A stretch of 64,000 nucleotides of DNA from Corythucha ciliata (lineage: Eukaryota; Arthropoda; Insecta; Hemiptera; Tingidae). Location of the stretch: positions 32,364,001-32,428,000 of the forward strand of contig CM075943.1 in the NCBI GenBank assembly GCA_038030265.1. Reading direction: 5' to 3'. Shown here one piece after another: positions 36,601-42,383 of the stretch (its first letter is position 1; every line of letters begins with the position of its first letter). The position numbers were made by a program, and so were the translations under genes. The notes below the pieces were generated by a model. The model did no database searches, was not told the origin of the DNA, and saw nothing but the letters and a program-made list of their open reading frames with translations.

Positions 36601-39600
36601 AAAAAATCAAGTAGCCCCTGTCGATTGCGAATCAGGTCTTCCCGACACTAATTATTACGTAGAGAAACTTAAAAAATATGTGAAAAACACTGAACTGCCT
36701 TAAAACGTGGGATTTGTATCAATAATGTCAAACTGTCCTAGGGGTTGATGATAAGGTGATAAGGTTTATTATGAGTCGAAACTTCCCCGACGTATAGGAC
36801 TTTAGAGAAAGGGAGGGACAAGAAGTGGCAACACATGATAACAGCCATGATGCGGAGGGTTGGGAGGGGTCACGACCCCTTAGTTACGTCACGAGTCACA
36901 GACCGGCCGTTAAAGGTAACAAAAAATTGGCAAGTTTTATCATTTCGCTATAAATCGAAATCAATCATTTACGCACTAATATTCAATTCCTGGTCATATT
37001 TAGTCATTTTCTTCAGAAAAAAAAATGTCTCCAGCGATTTTCATTTTTTATGTTACTTCCTCATTATGTAAATCAGATTGAAAAATTTATCGATTTTTTT
37101 GCCATTAGCTCTCGAATCATGATCCCTCAATTACAAAATTATTTTTTTATAGGGCTATTTCTGACGTTATGCGTCAATTGGACGATGAAAGATCTCGAAC
37201 CGAAGAAGTAACCGATTTATTTACTCCGCATGTTGAAACTCAAAGAGTAAGTTGTTTGAAAATTTCGCTTGAAGCCCCCTTTTTCGCCTCAATCTGTTAT
37301 TTTATTTCATTTCGTTTGTTTTTCTGATGAATCAGATGAAACTTAGAGATTACTGCGATAAGTTGATGTTTACCGCCCCTGTCACGCACGGCAAAAAAGC
37401 AGAAGACATATTGTGGAGGAAAGTTTATTATGAAGTTGTATCGACAGTCAAGAGACTGAAAAAGGTAAATTGCGTTATTGACTAGCTTCATACCATGATG
37501 ACTTATATAATTCGTTTCTATTCGCAGAACATGAAATTGAGCGACAACGATTCGTCAATCATTGAAGCTCATTTACAATGCGGCATTGGTTTTTATCACC
37601 ATCTAATCATGAAATTACAAACCCAATTCCGTCTAGATCTCCGTGGAATTGTGGACTTCCCCATCGTGGTGACTGATCGTGGTCTAAAAAAGGGTATTTA
37701 CTCGTCTTGTCTTTGTGATCATGTGCTCCTTAAATATTTAAAATGAAATTGTGTTCCAGACAAAGCAATTTGGGCTAACAATGCTATTGAAAGTGGAGCT
37801 CTTGAATGGGCAAATAATGCTCTCCACCGATGTTTGATATACTTGGGTGACATTAGCCGTTATTTAACTGATCTGGATTTGAGTAAAGGCCACAGTTCGG
37901 CCGAAAGATATTACACTCAAGTAAATGTCAATTTTTTATTGCTGTCGTCTCCTTACATTGATTCATTTAATTTTTCACTTAGGCTCTCAACTGGAAACCC
38001 GAGTGCGGAACACCACATAATCAGCTCGGAAACATGTCGGCCAATAAAAATTATTCGCTGAACGCTGCTTATCACTTCATGAGATGGTATGTTACACACG
38101 CTCAATTAGTTGGCCAAATATTTCAAAAATCAAACATTTCTTTCAGCTTGAGTTGTATCGACAAATTTGAGGGCGCTGAAGGAAATTTAGTGCATTTGAT
38201 GGAAAACAACGCTCGCATAGTCGACGAGCTAGCACGCATTCAAAACCAGCCAATGCCGAGCCTGAAGAAGATGATTACTTCGTTCCTTCATATTTCTTAC
38301 GCTTTCTTTTTCGACAAAGAAGAACCTCGTATAACGGAGGTACTTTTAATACAGTTTAAACTCATTTCGATGAACTTTCGTCCCATGAAAATTCAGTTGT
38401 AGTCGATTTATTAATAATTATTATTACTTTATTATTGTTTGGTATCTTTTTGCTGTTTCAGCTCTGTGGTGATGTGTTCATTGCATTCGAAGCCTGCGTG
38501 GATGAAACTTTCTCTGAAAAGAACGGAACCTTGAACTGTGCGTCTGAGCCAACCATTCTTACGGATGACATGTTATTTAAAATGATTGTGATAACGATCC
38601 TGTGCATAACTCAGCTCAAGGCAAAAAGTAACGACTTTTCACCCCTTGGACTCTTTGGCTAAAGAGAGTCTGACACTTTCTCTCATTTCTTTTCAGACTC
38701 CCAGCAACTCATGGGTGGCGTCGCCTTATTTTTGGCGCTATTGTCCCAAGTCCTCCACTTTGCGGTGAAAAGACTTGAAATTGTTCTACCACCACCCTCG
38801 GGACCCTTGCCCTTGAAGAATATTTTATTCGAACGACGACGAAGGAAGCGTAGGGCCACAATATCTTCTGATGTCAGCGATGGTAAACGCAGTATGCTTA
38901 AACATTGCGTCTTCGTCCCTCAGCATAATTTGAAGAATTTTTTGAACCAGATGACAACGGCGAGGAAGAAGACGTGGTCTCCGATTTGAGTGTGGAAGAA
39001 AGTGTAGTTTTCGACGAATCTGCTGACTCTGACGATGAGCTATGTGTCGTAAACGGTATTACATTTGTTTAAAAAATCAGTAATACTGAACATGCAAATC
39101 TATGATTGCCCACATCGTCTGTCACCCCTCGTAAGAATTCGTTATTTATGGAAACCATGTTTCGACTGTTCGCCGTTCTCAACGCCGTGCCTTGAACTGA
39201 CTGAGTTTAATGCAAGACATTGAGAATGGCTAACACCCGAAACACGTTTGTTGTAACGAACTCTCTCGAGGGAAGACGAAACGGACAACAACGAATTTGC
39301 ACGTTCATTCACGAACCCCTTAGCATGAACGATTTAACTAACACTTTCAATAAGTAATATTTTTGGTCCTTCCTCATTCTTAGGGAAACCAGCTCCGGTA
39401 CTGATGAACGGATTTAATAAGCTAAATGTCGATAGTCATGCGTCCAAACCTTGGGAATTGCCAGTCATAGCTAAGAATAAAACATTCCAACAGATCTTCA
39501 AGTTGAGTGAAGAGTCATATATAATCCAATCAGTCAAGGTGATTGAATGATTGTTATTACTAACCACTTCGTATATACTCATGAATTTCCTGGTGTTTCA

Positions 39601-40185
39601 GGTTGGGTTTGATTGGATTGAAAGTAATCAGTCAATATTGAAGTCATGCGGAGCAGCTACAGGCCAGCTCATAGCTCGGCTCGTATCTTTTCTCAATCAT
39701 TTGTGCACGGTTCCTGGACATGACCATATCAAACAATACTATGACGATGGTAAGTTTAATTTTACTTCTATGTTCCCGTAGGGTGCAGGAATTATGGTGT
39801 TTACAGGTGAAAATTTTCAGGGTTTTTGCTTTGTTGTACAGATATACCGAGTGCCGAACTACTTTGTTCTATTCCTTTGCGGGAAGACGCCCACGTTCGT
39901 GAACTTCCTGATTTACAGTTGGCTCAATCTAAACTCAACTGGAATCACTTGCGTATCAGATCGCTACAACCCACTGAAGAGGTAGCTTGTTGCCTGTTTT
40001 AAATCGTACACTTGTTATAGCCCATTTCTATTTCATTACAGACGTATTGCCGCATAATAACGCTAATACGCTTCGGAAAGAAGTTGGCTTCGTCTGGTAT
40101 TTGTCCGCTTAATTTCGATGAACCGAAATTGTGGTTTAGCGCTGATTCAACGGTCAATGGCCATGACAAGAACTCGTGCGTCGAG
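18580..40185 (+). CDS. SMG5: SMG5 nonsense-mediated decay factor (14 exons, C-terminus not found)
   Basis: The spliced reading frame gives 658 codons. SMG5 is a cytoplasmic NMD factor. With SMG7 it binds phosphorylated UPF1 and promotes mRNA decay and UPF1 dephosphorylation. Recognition comes from the conserved block ILWRKVYYEVV (about residues 79-89), GIGFYHHL, CLIYLGDISRYL, AERYYTQALNWKPECGTPHN and DKFEGAEGNLVHLMENN, in the order of the EST1/SMG5/SMG7 14-3-3-like and TPR regions. A helical domain follows (to about 420), then an acidic linker (423-462), then a helical part ending in FDEPKLWFSAD. The usual C-terminal PIN-like domain (whole protein about 1000 residues in vertebrates) is not visible here. 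Joins: 18580-18647, 37153-37246, 37336-37464, 37528-37693, 37760-37920, 37983-38086, 38147-38339, 38462-38627, 38697-38882, 38936-39055, 39384-39538, 39602-39749, 39842-39981, 40042-40185. All introns are GT-AG and phase is kept throughout. Intron 1 is 18.5 kb; the others are 53-328 bp. Confidence 0.92.
18744..19170. other. Intronic sequence without recognised features
   Basis: No repeat copy and no coding signal were recognised here. Minus-strand ORF 18744-18977 has no domain. Candidate intronic enhancers cannot be judged from one sequence. Confidence 0.4.
19170..20290. repeat. Outer inverted repeat around a central hairpin
   Basis: The segment 19180-19310 (CAATTCCTTTTCAAATACAA, ...CATCGAATTCTTTTCGAATA) recurs inverted at about 20105-20270 (GTATTCGAAAAGAATATGGA, TTTGTATTTGAAAAGGAATT). 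Inside it lies a second pair built of GGTCTCG motifs (19380-19430 and 20035-20095) and the long hairpin at 19473-19743. The arrangement is nested palindromes. Confidence 0.7.
19473..19743. repeat. Near-perfect 270-bp hairpin
   Basis: Arms of about 125 bp (AACAAATATGTTTATG-type end; inner part GGTTCTATCTTAAAGAAGCT pairing with AGCTTCTTTAAGATAGAACC) are separated by a loop of under 25 bases near 19600-19620. Few mismatches are seen, so the element is young or the arms are kept similar by gene conversion. In SMG5 pre-mRNA this would form a long double-stranded stem. Confidence 0.9.
20329..20401 (-). pseudogene. tRNA-like fossil, Thr(AGT)-type, or SINE head
   Basis: On the minus strand the D arm (GCGC/GCGT stem) includes the A-box-like TAGCGCAATTGGCAG. 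A perfect 5-bp anticodon stem CTGGA/TCCAG encloses loop CCAGTAA with anticodon AGT. A T arm GCTGG/CCCGC encloses loop TTCAAAT with B-box GGTTCAAATCC. Faults are C in place of the near-universal U33, one mismatch in the T stem, and an acceptor stem pairing at only about four of seven positions. So it is a decayed tRNA gene or the head of a tRNA-derived SINE rather than a working tRNA. Confidence 0.65.
20740..21130 (+). repeat. Degenerate repeat family A, block in intron 1
   Basis: Units like TCTCAATTGTATCCAAGAAT, CGCGAATTAGTGATTTTTCC and GTGAATTAGCAC repeat every ~30-40 bases. Same orientation as the 14580-15640 block. Host element ends were not identified here. Confidence 0.65.
21415..21650. 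repeat. Dispersed repeat, inverse of 13308-13510
   Basis: GGGGAACTTGCATGAATCTC at the left and GGATGGATGGTGCGAGGGGA at about 21590 match the 13.3-13.5 kb segment in opposite orientation. Confidence 0.65.
21671..21990. repeat. GC-rich tandem duplication, 162-bp period
   Basis: The start CACACATRTCCGTGTTCTC occurs at 21682 and again at about 21844, followed in both by GTCCGCACCGACACTCGGCC. Short ACATGTCCG motifs alternate in both units. The AAGGTCTCCCCACACAT edge at 21671 has its complement at about 29195-29217, which suggests an outer element interrupted by the 22-28 kb foldback. The ORFs here are repeat-driven. Confidence 0.75.
22245..22840 (+). repeat. Two tandem ~295-bp units of the foldback arm
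   Basis: CTTGTTAGCACGATAACTC begins at 22248 and again at 22543. Both are followed by ATTTAGCGGAACGCGCTTTG and ACCCCGGTCGGTATTGCATT. Similar paired units occur at 29870-30190, and one inverted at 26640-26830. Confidence 0.8.
23203..24018. mobile_element. Inverted-repeat element enclosing a TACAGGGTG element
   Basis: About 110 bp at 23203-23311 (AATCAGATTCAAACCCCTTC, GGAAAGGCGGCGCATTTCCC) is repeated inverted at 23902-24018. The inner 23312-23901 element is placed exactly between the arms. Confidence 0.8.
23312..23901. mobile_element. 590-bp element with TACAGGGTGTTCATAAATTA ends
   Basis: Left TACAGGGTGTTCATAAATTA continues with CCTCGACAGAGA; the right end is its complement up to CACCCTGTA at 23901. 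Flanks carry TATA on both sides, suggesting insertion at TA. There is no ORF of substance. Confidence 0.85.
24246..24380. repeat. Simple-sequence-like array of AAATAC/GTATTC motifs
   Basis: AAAATAC and GTATTTAAAATAC motifs repeat irregularly (ACGTATTCAAAATAC appears several times). ORFs on both strands are by-products. Confidence 0.7.
24690..24930. repeat. Terminus of the AGTGCATT family plus dispersed repeat
   Basis: TTTTAGTGCATTACATTTGA followed by AAATGCACTGTTGCGC is a diverged copy of the foldback terminus. At 24848-24920 the GGGGAACTTGCATGAATGCA repeat shared with 5540, 13440 and 21430 follows. Confidence 0.55.
25011..25672 (+). pseudogene. 3' end of a Jockey/CR1-type non-LTR retrotransposon
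   Basis: The first frame reads RHLGFIERFTADFGN and YQSLVRSNLEYACIVWDPF, the typical block after the reverse transcriptase catalytic domain. After one frameshift near 25185 it continues SSEAATRYLSFKFGV, SLADRRRVSSLLFVWKVLN, RTNYGRHYTLSRFASL, and ends at a TGA at 25561. The 3' tail is short and ends in AAATGAAATGAAATAAAAAA. The 5' end, with the catalytic part, is missing, as is usual for truncated reverse-transcribed copies. It lies inside the 22-28 kb foldback. Confidence 0.85.
25673..26285. other. No gene recognised between retrotransposon and foldback arm
   Basis: Several short ORFs (25691-25924, 25883-26128 minus) show no domain. No second copy was found in the window. Confidence 0.4.
26860..28311. 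mobile_element. 1.45 kb TACAGGGTGGATCCGT foldback
   Basis: Left end TACAGGGTGGATCCGTATAA and right end TTATACGGATCCACCCTGTA are perfect complements. Long arms follow: 26860-27450 pairs with 27720-28311 with small differences (for example AAAACGTCACGAGAATGCAC with GTGCATTCTCGTGACGTTTT). The centre (27450-27720) holds partly paired C-rich/G-rich runs. Paired ORFs on opposite strands, such as 27221-27457 and 27463-27930, come from the arms and are not evidence of genes. Confidence 0.85.
28441..29723. other. Intron 1 sequence, no gene recognised
   Basis: The right edge of the GGTCTCCCCACACATTTCC-type repeat (inverted) lies at about 29150-29217, and a dispersed fragment (GTGGAAGAGCCCTCT) at about 29385-29450. 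Otherwise nothing recognisable. Confidence 0.45.
29724..30530 (+). mobile_element. One-ended copy of the foldback arm
   Basis: Starts TTAGTGCATTTCATTCTGAA, then follows the left arm of the 22041 element in order: GTGGTCTCCAGGATTCATAT, the TTGTTAGCACGATAACTC units at about 29873 and 30160, AATTTAATATAACAAAGCC and ACAAATTATGGTATCAAAAT. It ends near 30530 with CGACCGCCAGCTGCCGGAGC. Some internal segments are deleted relative to 22041-23190. The matching right end is not nearby. Confidence 0.75.
30754..30896. mobile_element. 143-bp hairpin MITE, copy 2 (inverted)
   Basis: CAGGGGGCTTATTCTCTAAC ... GTTAGAGAATAGGCCCCCTG. Exactly the same length as the copy at 4773-4915, in opposite orientation, with high similarity. 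Confidence 0.85.
30935..31540 (+). repeat. Degenerate repeat family A, split by a MITE
   Basis: Units such as CACGAATTAGCGTTTTTTCT, CCGTGAATTAGCGTG and TTAATTTTATCCGTGATTTA recur every ~30-40 bases at 30950-31190 and resume at about 31380-31535. Confidence 0.65.
31193..31376. mobile_element. 184-bp hairpin MITE (AGGCGCGTTTACACGG)
   Basis: Left AGGCGCGTTTACACGGTTCA pairs with right TGAACCGTGTAAACGCGCCT. Internal pairs such as CAATATGGTGG are weaker. It interrupts a family A repeat block. Confidence 0.85.
31543..31887. repeat. 158-bp direct duplication with 29-bp spacer
   Basis: ATTAGCACAAAAATCCGAGG begins at 31543 and at 31730. Each copy runs to CTTCTCTTTATGCA (31700 and 31887) with about two differences. 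The copies share a GC-rich section GGCCACGGGCGGGCCATTGT. The high identity suggests a recent duplication. ORFs on either strand simply follow the duplication. Confidence 0.9.
31888..34000. other. Intron 1 sequence, no gene recognised
   Basis: C-rich runs (32090-32100, 33220-33250, 33410-33420) and pyrimidine-rich stretches (33680-33780) occur. ORFs here are short and lack domains. No repeat copies were noticed. Confidence 0.45.
34020..34690. repeat. Degenerate repeat with TTTCGYGR / CGCGAAATT motifs
   Basis: Loose units (GGACCCGAAACTTGATATTT, CGTGGCGACTTGGCCCC; inverted form CCTCGCGAAATTG and CCCGCGAAATTT) suggest repeat family B as at 43560-44165, but more decayed. Support is weak. Confidence 0.4.
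34697..34788. mobile_element. Short hairpin element, CCTACGGCTACGA family
   Basis: GCATGCGAAAAATCGTTGTC and CGTAGGGGCCTAC at the left pair with GGCTCCTACGGCTACGACTT and TTGCATGC at the right. Longer relatives are at 54312-54499, 57723-57807 and 61313-61524. It is a deletion derivative with almost no interior. Confidence 0.8.
34789..35654. other. Intron 1 sequence, no gene recognised
   Basis: The flank ACTAACCCTCGTAGTTTAAG next to the hairpin is shared with the copy at 54.5 kb. Beyond it no repeat or coding signal is recognised. Confidence 0.4.
35655..37050. repeat. Dispersed repeat split by a 1 kb insertion
   Basis: 35655-35777 and 36797-37050 together match, inverted, the contiguous segment 10367-10743. 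CGGGACCCATTTGAAATAGG and GAGTCACAGACCGGCCGT are landmarks. The block ends about 100 bases before SMG5 exon 2. Confidence 0.75.
35778..36796. mobile_element. About 1.0 kb insertion with ATACGNNGGGGAAG ends
   Basis: The extra sequence starts near AATACGATGGGGAAGCGAGG and ends near CTTCCCCGACGTAT, an imperfect inverse. Internal GTAATTCGACTCATAA and TTATGAGTCGAA also pair. Comparison with 10367-10743, where the two flanks are joined, defines it. The interior has only short ORFs (35865-36053, 36304-36543), so it would be a non-autonomous DNA transposon. Confidence 0.65.
37153..37246 (+). CDS. SMG5: SMG5 exon 2
   Basis: Acceptor TTTATAG|G, donor AGA|GTAAGT. Encodes AISDVMRQLDDERSRTEEVT and DLFTPHVETQR; the first base completes the arginine codon split with exon 1. 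Corresponds to the first helix of the 14-3-3-like domain. Confidence 0.9.
37336..37464 (+). CDS. SMG5: SMG5 exon 3
   Basis: Acceptor GAATCAG|ATG, donor AAG|GTAAAT, phase 0 on both sides. Encodes MKLRDYCDKLMF and KAEDILWRKVYYEVVSTVKR, the most diagnostic SMG5 block of the gene. Confidence 0.95.
37528..37693 (+). CDS. SMG5: SMG5 exon 4
   Basis: Acceptor TTCGCAG|AAC, donor AAGG|GTATTT leaving one base. Encodes NMKLSDNDSSIIEAHLQCGI and GFYHHLIMKLQTQFRLDLRG, a TPR-like helix pair conserved in SMG5 and SMG7. Confidence 0.95.
37760..37920 (+). CDS. SMG5: SMG5 exon 5
   Basis: Acceptor GTTCCAG|AC completes an aspartate codon; donor CAA|GTAAAT. Encodes WANNALHRCLIYLGDISRYL and SSAERYYTQ, the HRCLxYLGDxSRY signature of SMG5/SMG7. 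Confidence 0.95.
37983..38086 (+). CDS. SMG5: SMG5 exon 6
   Basis: Acceptor TCACTTAG|GCT, donor ATG|GTATGT leaving TG. Encodes ALNWKPECGTPHNQLGNMSA and ends in YHFMR plus a split cysteine codon. The GxPHNQLG motif is a TPR signature of EST1-family proteins. Confidence 0.95.
38147..38339 (+). CDS. SMG5: SMG5 exon 7
   Basis: Acceptor TTTCAG|C completes the cysteine codon; donor GAG|GTACTT. Contains DKFEGAEGNLVHLMENN, matching the FEGAxGNL motif of the family, then MPSLKKMITSFLHISYAFFF. Confidence 0.95.
38462..38627 (+). CDS. SMG5: SMG5 exon 8
   Basis: Acceptor TTTCAG|CTC, donor AAA|GTAACG leaving one A. Encodes LCGDVFIAFEACVDETFS and DMLFKMIVITILCITQLKAK, part of the helical hairpin domain. 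Confidence 0.9.
38697..38882 (+). CDS. SMG5: SMG5 exon 9
   Basis: Acceptor CTTTTCAG|AC completes an asparagine codon; donor GATG|GTAAAC. Encodes GGVALFLALLSQVLHFAVKR, then a basic stretch FERRRRKRRA that opens the linker and could be a nuclear localisation signal. Confidence 0.9.
38936..39055 (+). CDS. SMG5: SMG5 exon 10, acidic linker
   Basis: The frame forces use of the acceptor TTTGAAG|AA, because the CAG 11 bases upstream would read into a stop. The preceding intron is then only 53 bp. Encodes EFFEPDDNGEEEDVVSDLSV and DESADSDDELCVVN, an acidic serine-containing linker as in other SMG5 proteins. Donor ACG|GTATTA. Confidence 0.85.
39384..39538 (+). CDS. SMG5: SMG5 exon 11
   Basis: Acceptor ATTCTTAG|GG, donor AAG|GTGATT. 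Encodes GKPAPVLMNGFNKLNVDSH and FQQIFKLSEESYIIQSVK. The preceding intron, 328 bp, is the longest of the compact block. Confidence 0.9.
39602..39749 (+). CDS. SMG5: SMG5 exon 12
   Basis: Acceptor GTTTCAG|GTT, donor GATG|GTAAGT. Encodes VGFDWIESNQSILKSCGAAT and RLVSFLNHLCTVPGHDHIKQ, aligning with the KVFLDWLRTNPDL region of vertebrate SMG5. Confidence 0.92.
39842..39981 (+). CDS. SMG5: SMG5 exon 13
   Basis: Acceptor TTGTACAG|AT completes an aspartate codon; donor GAG|GTAGCT. Encodes IPLREDAHVRELPDLQLAQS and WNHLRIRSLQPTEE, the counterpart of the LPEDMALRNLPPL segment. Confidence 0.92.
40042..40185 (+). CDS. SMG5: SMG5 exon 14
   Basis: Acceptor CATTACAG|ACG, donor GAG|GTCAGT, phase 0. Encodes TYCRIITLIRFGKKLASSGI and CPLNFDEPKLWFSADSTVNG. 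This is the last exon that can be matched to SMG5; the coiled-coil and PIN region should follow. Confidence 0.92.
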
Positions 40186-40299
40186 GTCAGTGTCATATTA
40201 TTGTATTTTATAGAGGTTTTCGATTTGGTATGAGAGGGTGCAAGTGCCATTGCACTGGTCCTTAAGACCGGATCTCCAAGGTCGACAATAGTGTACACC

Positions 40300-41206
40300 C
40301 AGTGGCGTAGGAACGGGGGGGTACAGGGGCCAAATGAACCCTCCCAAATTCTGTTGCGGGGGTACACCCTATGTATTTGTACCCCCCCCCCCGATTTCGG
40401 GTCTTTTTGTTTTCCTTTTCATTTCAGTACCTCCCTACATTATAATTATCATATTCGAGAAAGGGTACCCCGCATTAAGGGGGGTCAAAAGTCCCTTAAC
40501 CGGGATTTTTTCGGAAGCAGGCGATAATCATTTGGGACCAAAAAAGAAAATTTTTATCGAAGCGCGTTTGTCCAAAATGGGGTTTCTTACCGAATTATCG
40601 TCAAAAACGTCGTTTTTGGCCATTATTTATTATTTATTTTTCCCGAAAACGTTGATCAAGGAGGAAAATGATTCATTAATAGTAAATTTATTAACTATGT
40701 ATGACAGTTATAGTTGTGTAGGAACAAGATTCGTGCGAATCTGTTTTCGGGAAAAATAAATAATTAATAATGGCCAAAAAACGACGTTTTTGACGATAAT
40801 TCGGTAAGAAACCCCATTTTGGACAAACGCGCTTCGGTAAAAATGTTCTTTTTTGGTCCCAAATGATTACCGCCTTCTTCCGAAAAAATCCCGGTTAAGG
40901 GACTTTTGACCCCCCTTAATGCGGGGTATCCTTTGCTCTCAATATTCCATTGTTCAGCCAATTTCGCATACCTTGCTGAACTTTAAGGACCATAATGAAT
41001 TGTTCGCGCAAGACGGAGGAGCTGAAAGTGGGAAAGAAGGGGTAGGCTGAGTAAAGTTTGTAGGGGTCTGCTCCTATGTGGAATTTATGGGTGGAGGAGG
41101 GTATTTGCCTTTCTATGCAGGGTTGTACAATTTAGGACCCGTTGGTCGGGGGGGGGGGCACTGAATCCTTGTACCCCCCCGAAATTAGGATGTTCCTACG
41201 CCACTG
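40300..41206. mobile_element. 907-bp hAT-like element with perfect 8-bp TSD
   Basis: Ends CAGTGGCGTAGGAACG and its near-complement TGTTCCTACGCCACTG. TGTACACC flanks both sides exactly (40292-40299, 41207-41214). Inside, arms of about 200 bp (about 40450-40645, inverse at 40745-40945, e.g. TCAAAAGTCCCTTAACCGGG) form a hairpin with a ~100-base loop. It sits 114 bases after the exon 14 donor. ORFs on both strands (40334-40759, 40764-40961) arise from the arms. Confidence 0.9.
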
Positions 41207-41214
41207 TGTACACC

Positions 41215-42236
41215 CAATGTATTGAAGTAAACAACGTTGTGGAACCCAACAACATCGCCCAACATATGAGTCATGTAGAACTTTGCGAGTAGTGCTCGGC
41301 ATCAACTCACCAGCGAATGGGAACACATTTTATCATATTATTAACAGTACGGCTCGAGCATTCAAGACCGGGGGACACGAGTTAAGCCTTGTTCGGGGAG
41401 CGGTTTAATACTCTATAGAGAAGAATCTGAATAGGGAAAAAGTGAGGCCGATTTTGAGCGACGGTGGCGATCCAAGTGAATAGCGACCGAACCTTCGGTG
41501 GACCATGCGACGTACGGGGGGAACTTCCGAACCCCCTTCCCATCCACCATTCGCCTTTACCGTCTACCTTAATTTTCACTTTCGTATTCAGATATTTCAA
41601 GTTCAAATTGAATCATCCAATTTTTTTTCTGGAAAACGACTAAAAAATGATGAAATGCACTAATAAAATGTATGAGATGAACATTTTCCAGTCCAGCCTT
41701 GAATTTTCACAGAAATAGATAAATGAAAAACCAAAGTTTTGCTTGAATACCCATTTATTTCTTTAAAACTTGACTTCTCAGAGACACAAATAAATGTGCG
41801 CGTTAGTAAAACCACAAACAAACTTGCCGTCTAGAGTCTTCTAAATTTTGGAAAAATAAAATCAGCGAACCTGCCATCCTTTGGAATTCGAAAAAAAAAC
41901 CGATCACGCCACCAGCTTCATACATCGACGAACATCCGGGAACGATACATTTTTCGTGGCCCATTTTTCCGAACAACAATATATTCGAAAAAAATAATAA
42001 AAAATAAAATATAATTTAATTCGCTCAACTTCGCACATGTCTCAAAAGTGACAGCGTCAACTTGGAGTGAATGGAGTGGATTGCAAAGTTTCACAAATTT
42101 ATTCGCCCAACTGATTTTTATGGTGAGGAGGGCCGCGGGGTATCATTAAAGTGTAATTTTAAAAACATTTAGCGCTTCCCGTGAATGGCGACCAAACTAA
42201 ACTTCGTTCCTCGGTTTTCTTACGTATAAGTTTCGC
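41215..42236. other. No gene recognised
   Basis: AT-rich. AAATGCACTAATAAAATG at 41652 resembles the AGTGCATT family end. Nothing else supported. Confidence 0.4.
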
Positions 42237-42383
42237 TTATATATATATATATATGAATCCTGGAGACCACTGAATTCGTGTTCTAGAGGTTCTGAAACGT
42301 GAAAAAAACATGACATGACCCATGTTTGCCACCATCACGACGAGACCAATAGTGCATTTTTCAGAATGAAATGCACTAAAACG
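42237..42383 (-). mobile_element. Solo terminus of the AGTGCATTTCATTCTGAA foldback
   Basis: Begins at an (AT)n run (about 42239-42254), then follows the inverse of 22041-22175: GAATCCTGGAGACCACTGAA, CATGACATGACCCATGTTTG, GAATGAAATGCACTAAAA. The opposite end is absent. Confidence 0.75.

Larger units (their letters stand above)
18648..37152 (+). other. SMG5 intron 1, 18.5 kb, packed with transposons
   Basis: Begins GTAAAT after exon 1 and ends TTTTTTTATAG before exon 2. It contains a 270-bp hairpin, a tRNA-like fossil, a 6.4 kb foldback with nested elements, a non-LTR 3' end, several hairpin MITEs and duplicated blocks, listed separately. By contrast the next twelve introns total little over 1 kb. 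Confidence 0.85.

Noticed and set aside
40334..40961. ORFs of 141 and 65 codons on opposite strands with the same peptide
   Set aside because: They lie in the two arms of a palindrome inside a hAT-like element, so the shared peptide comes from the inverted repeat.
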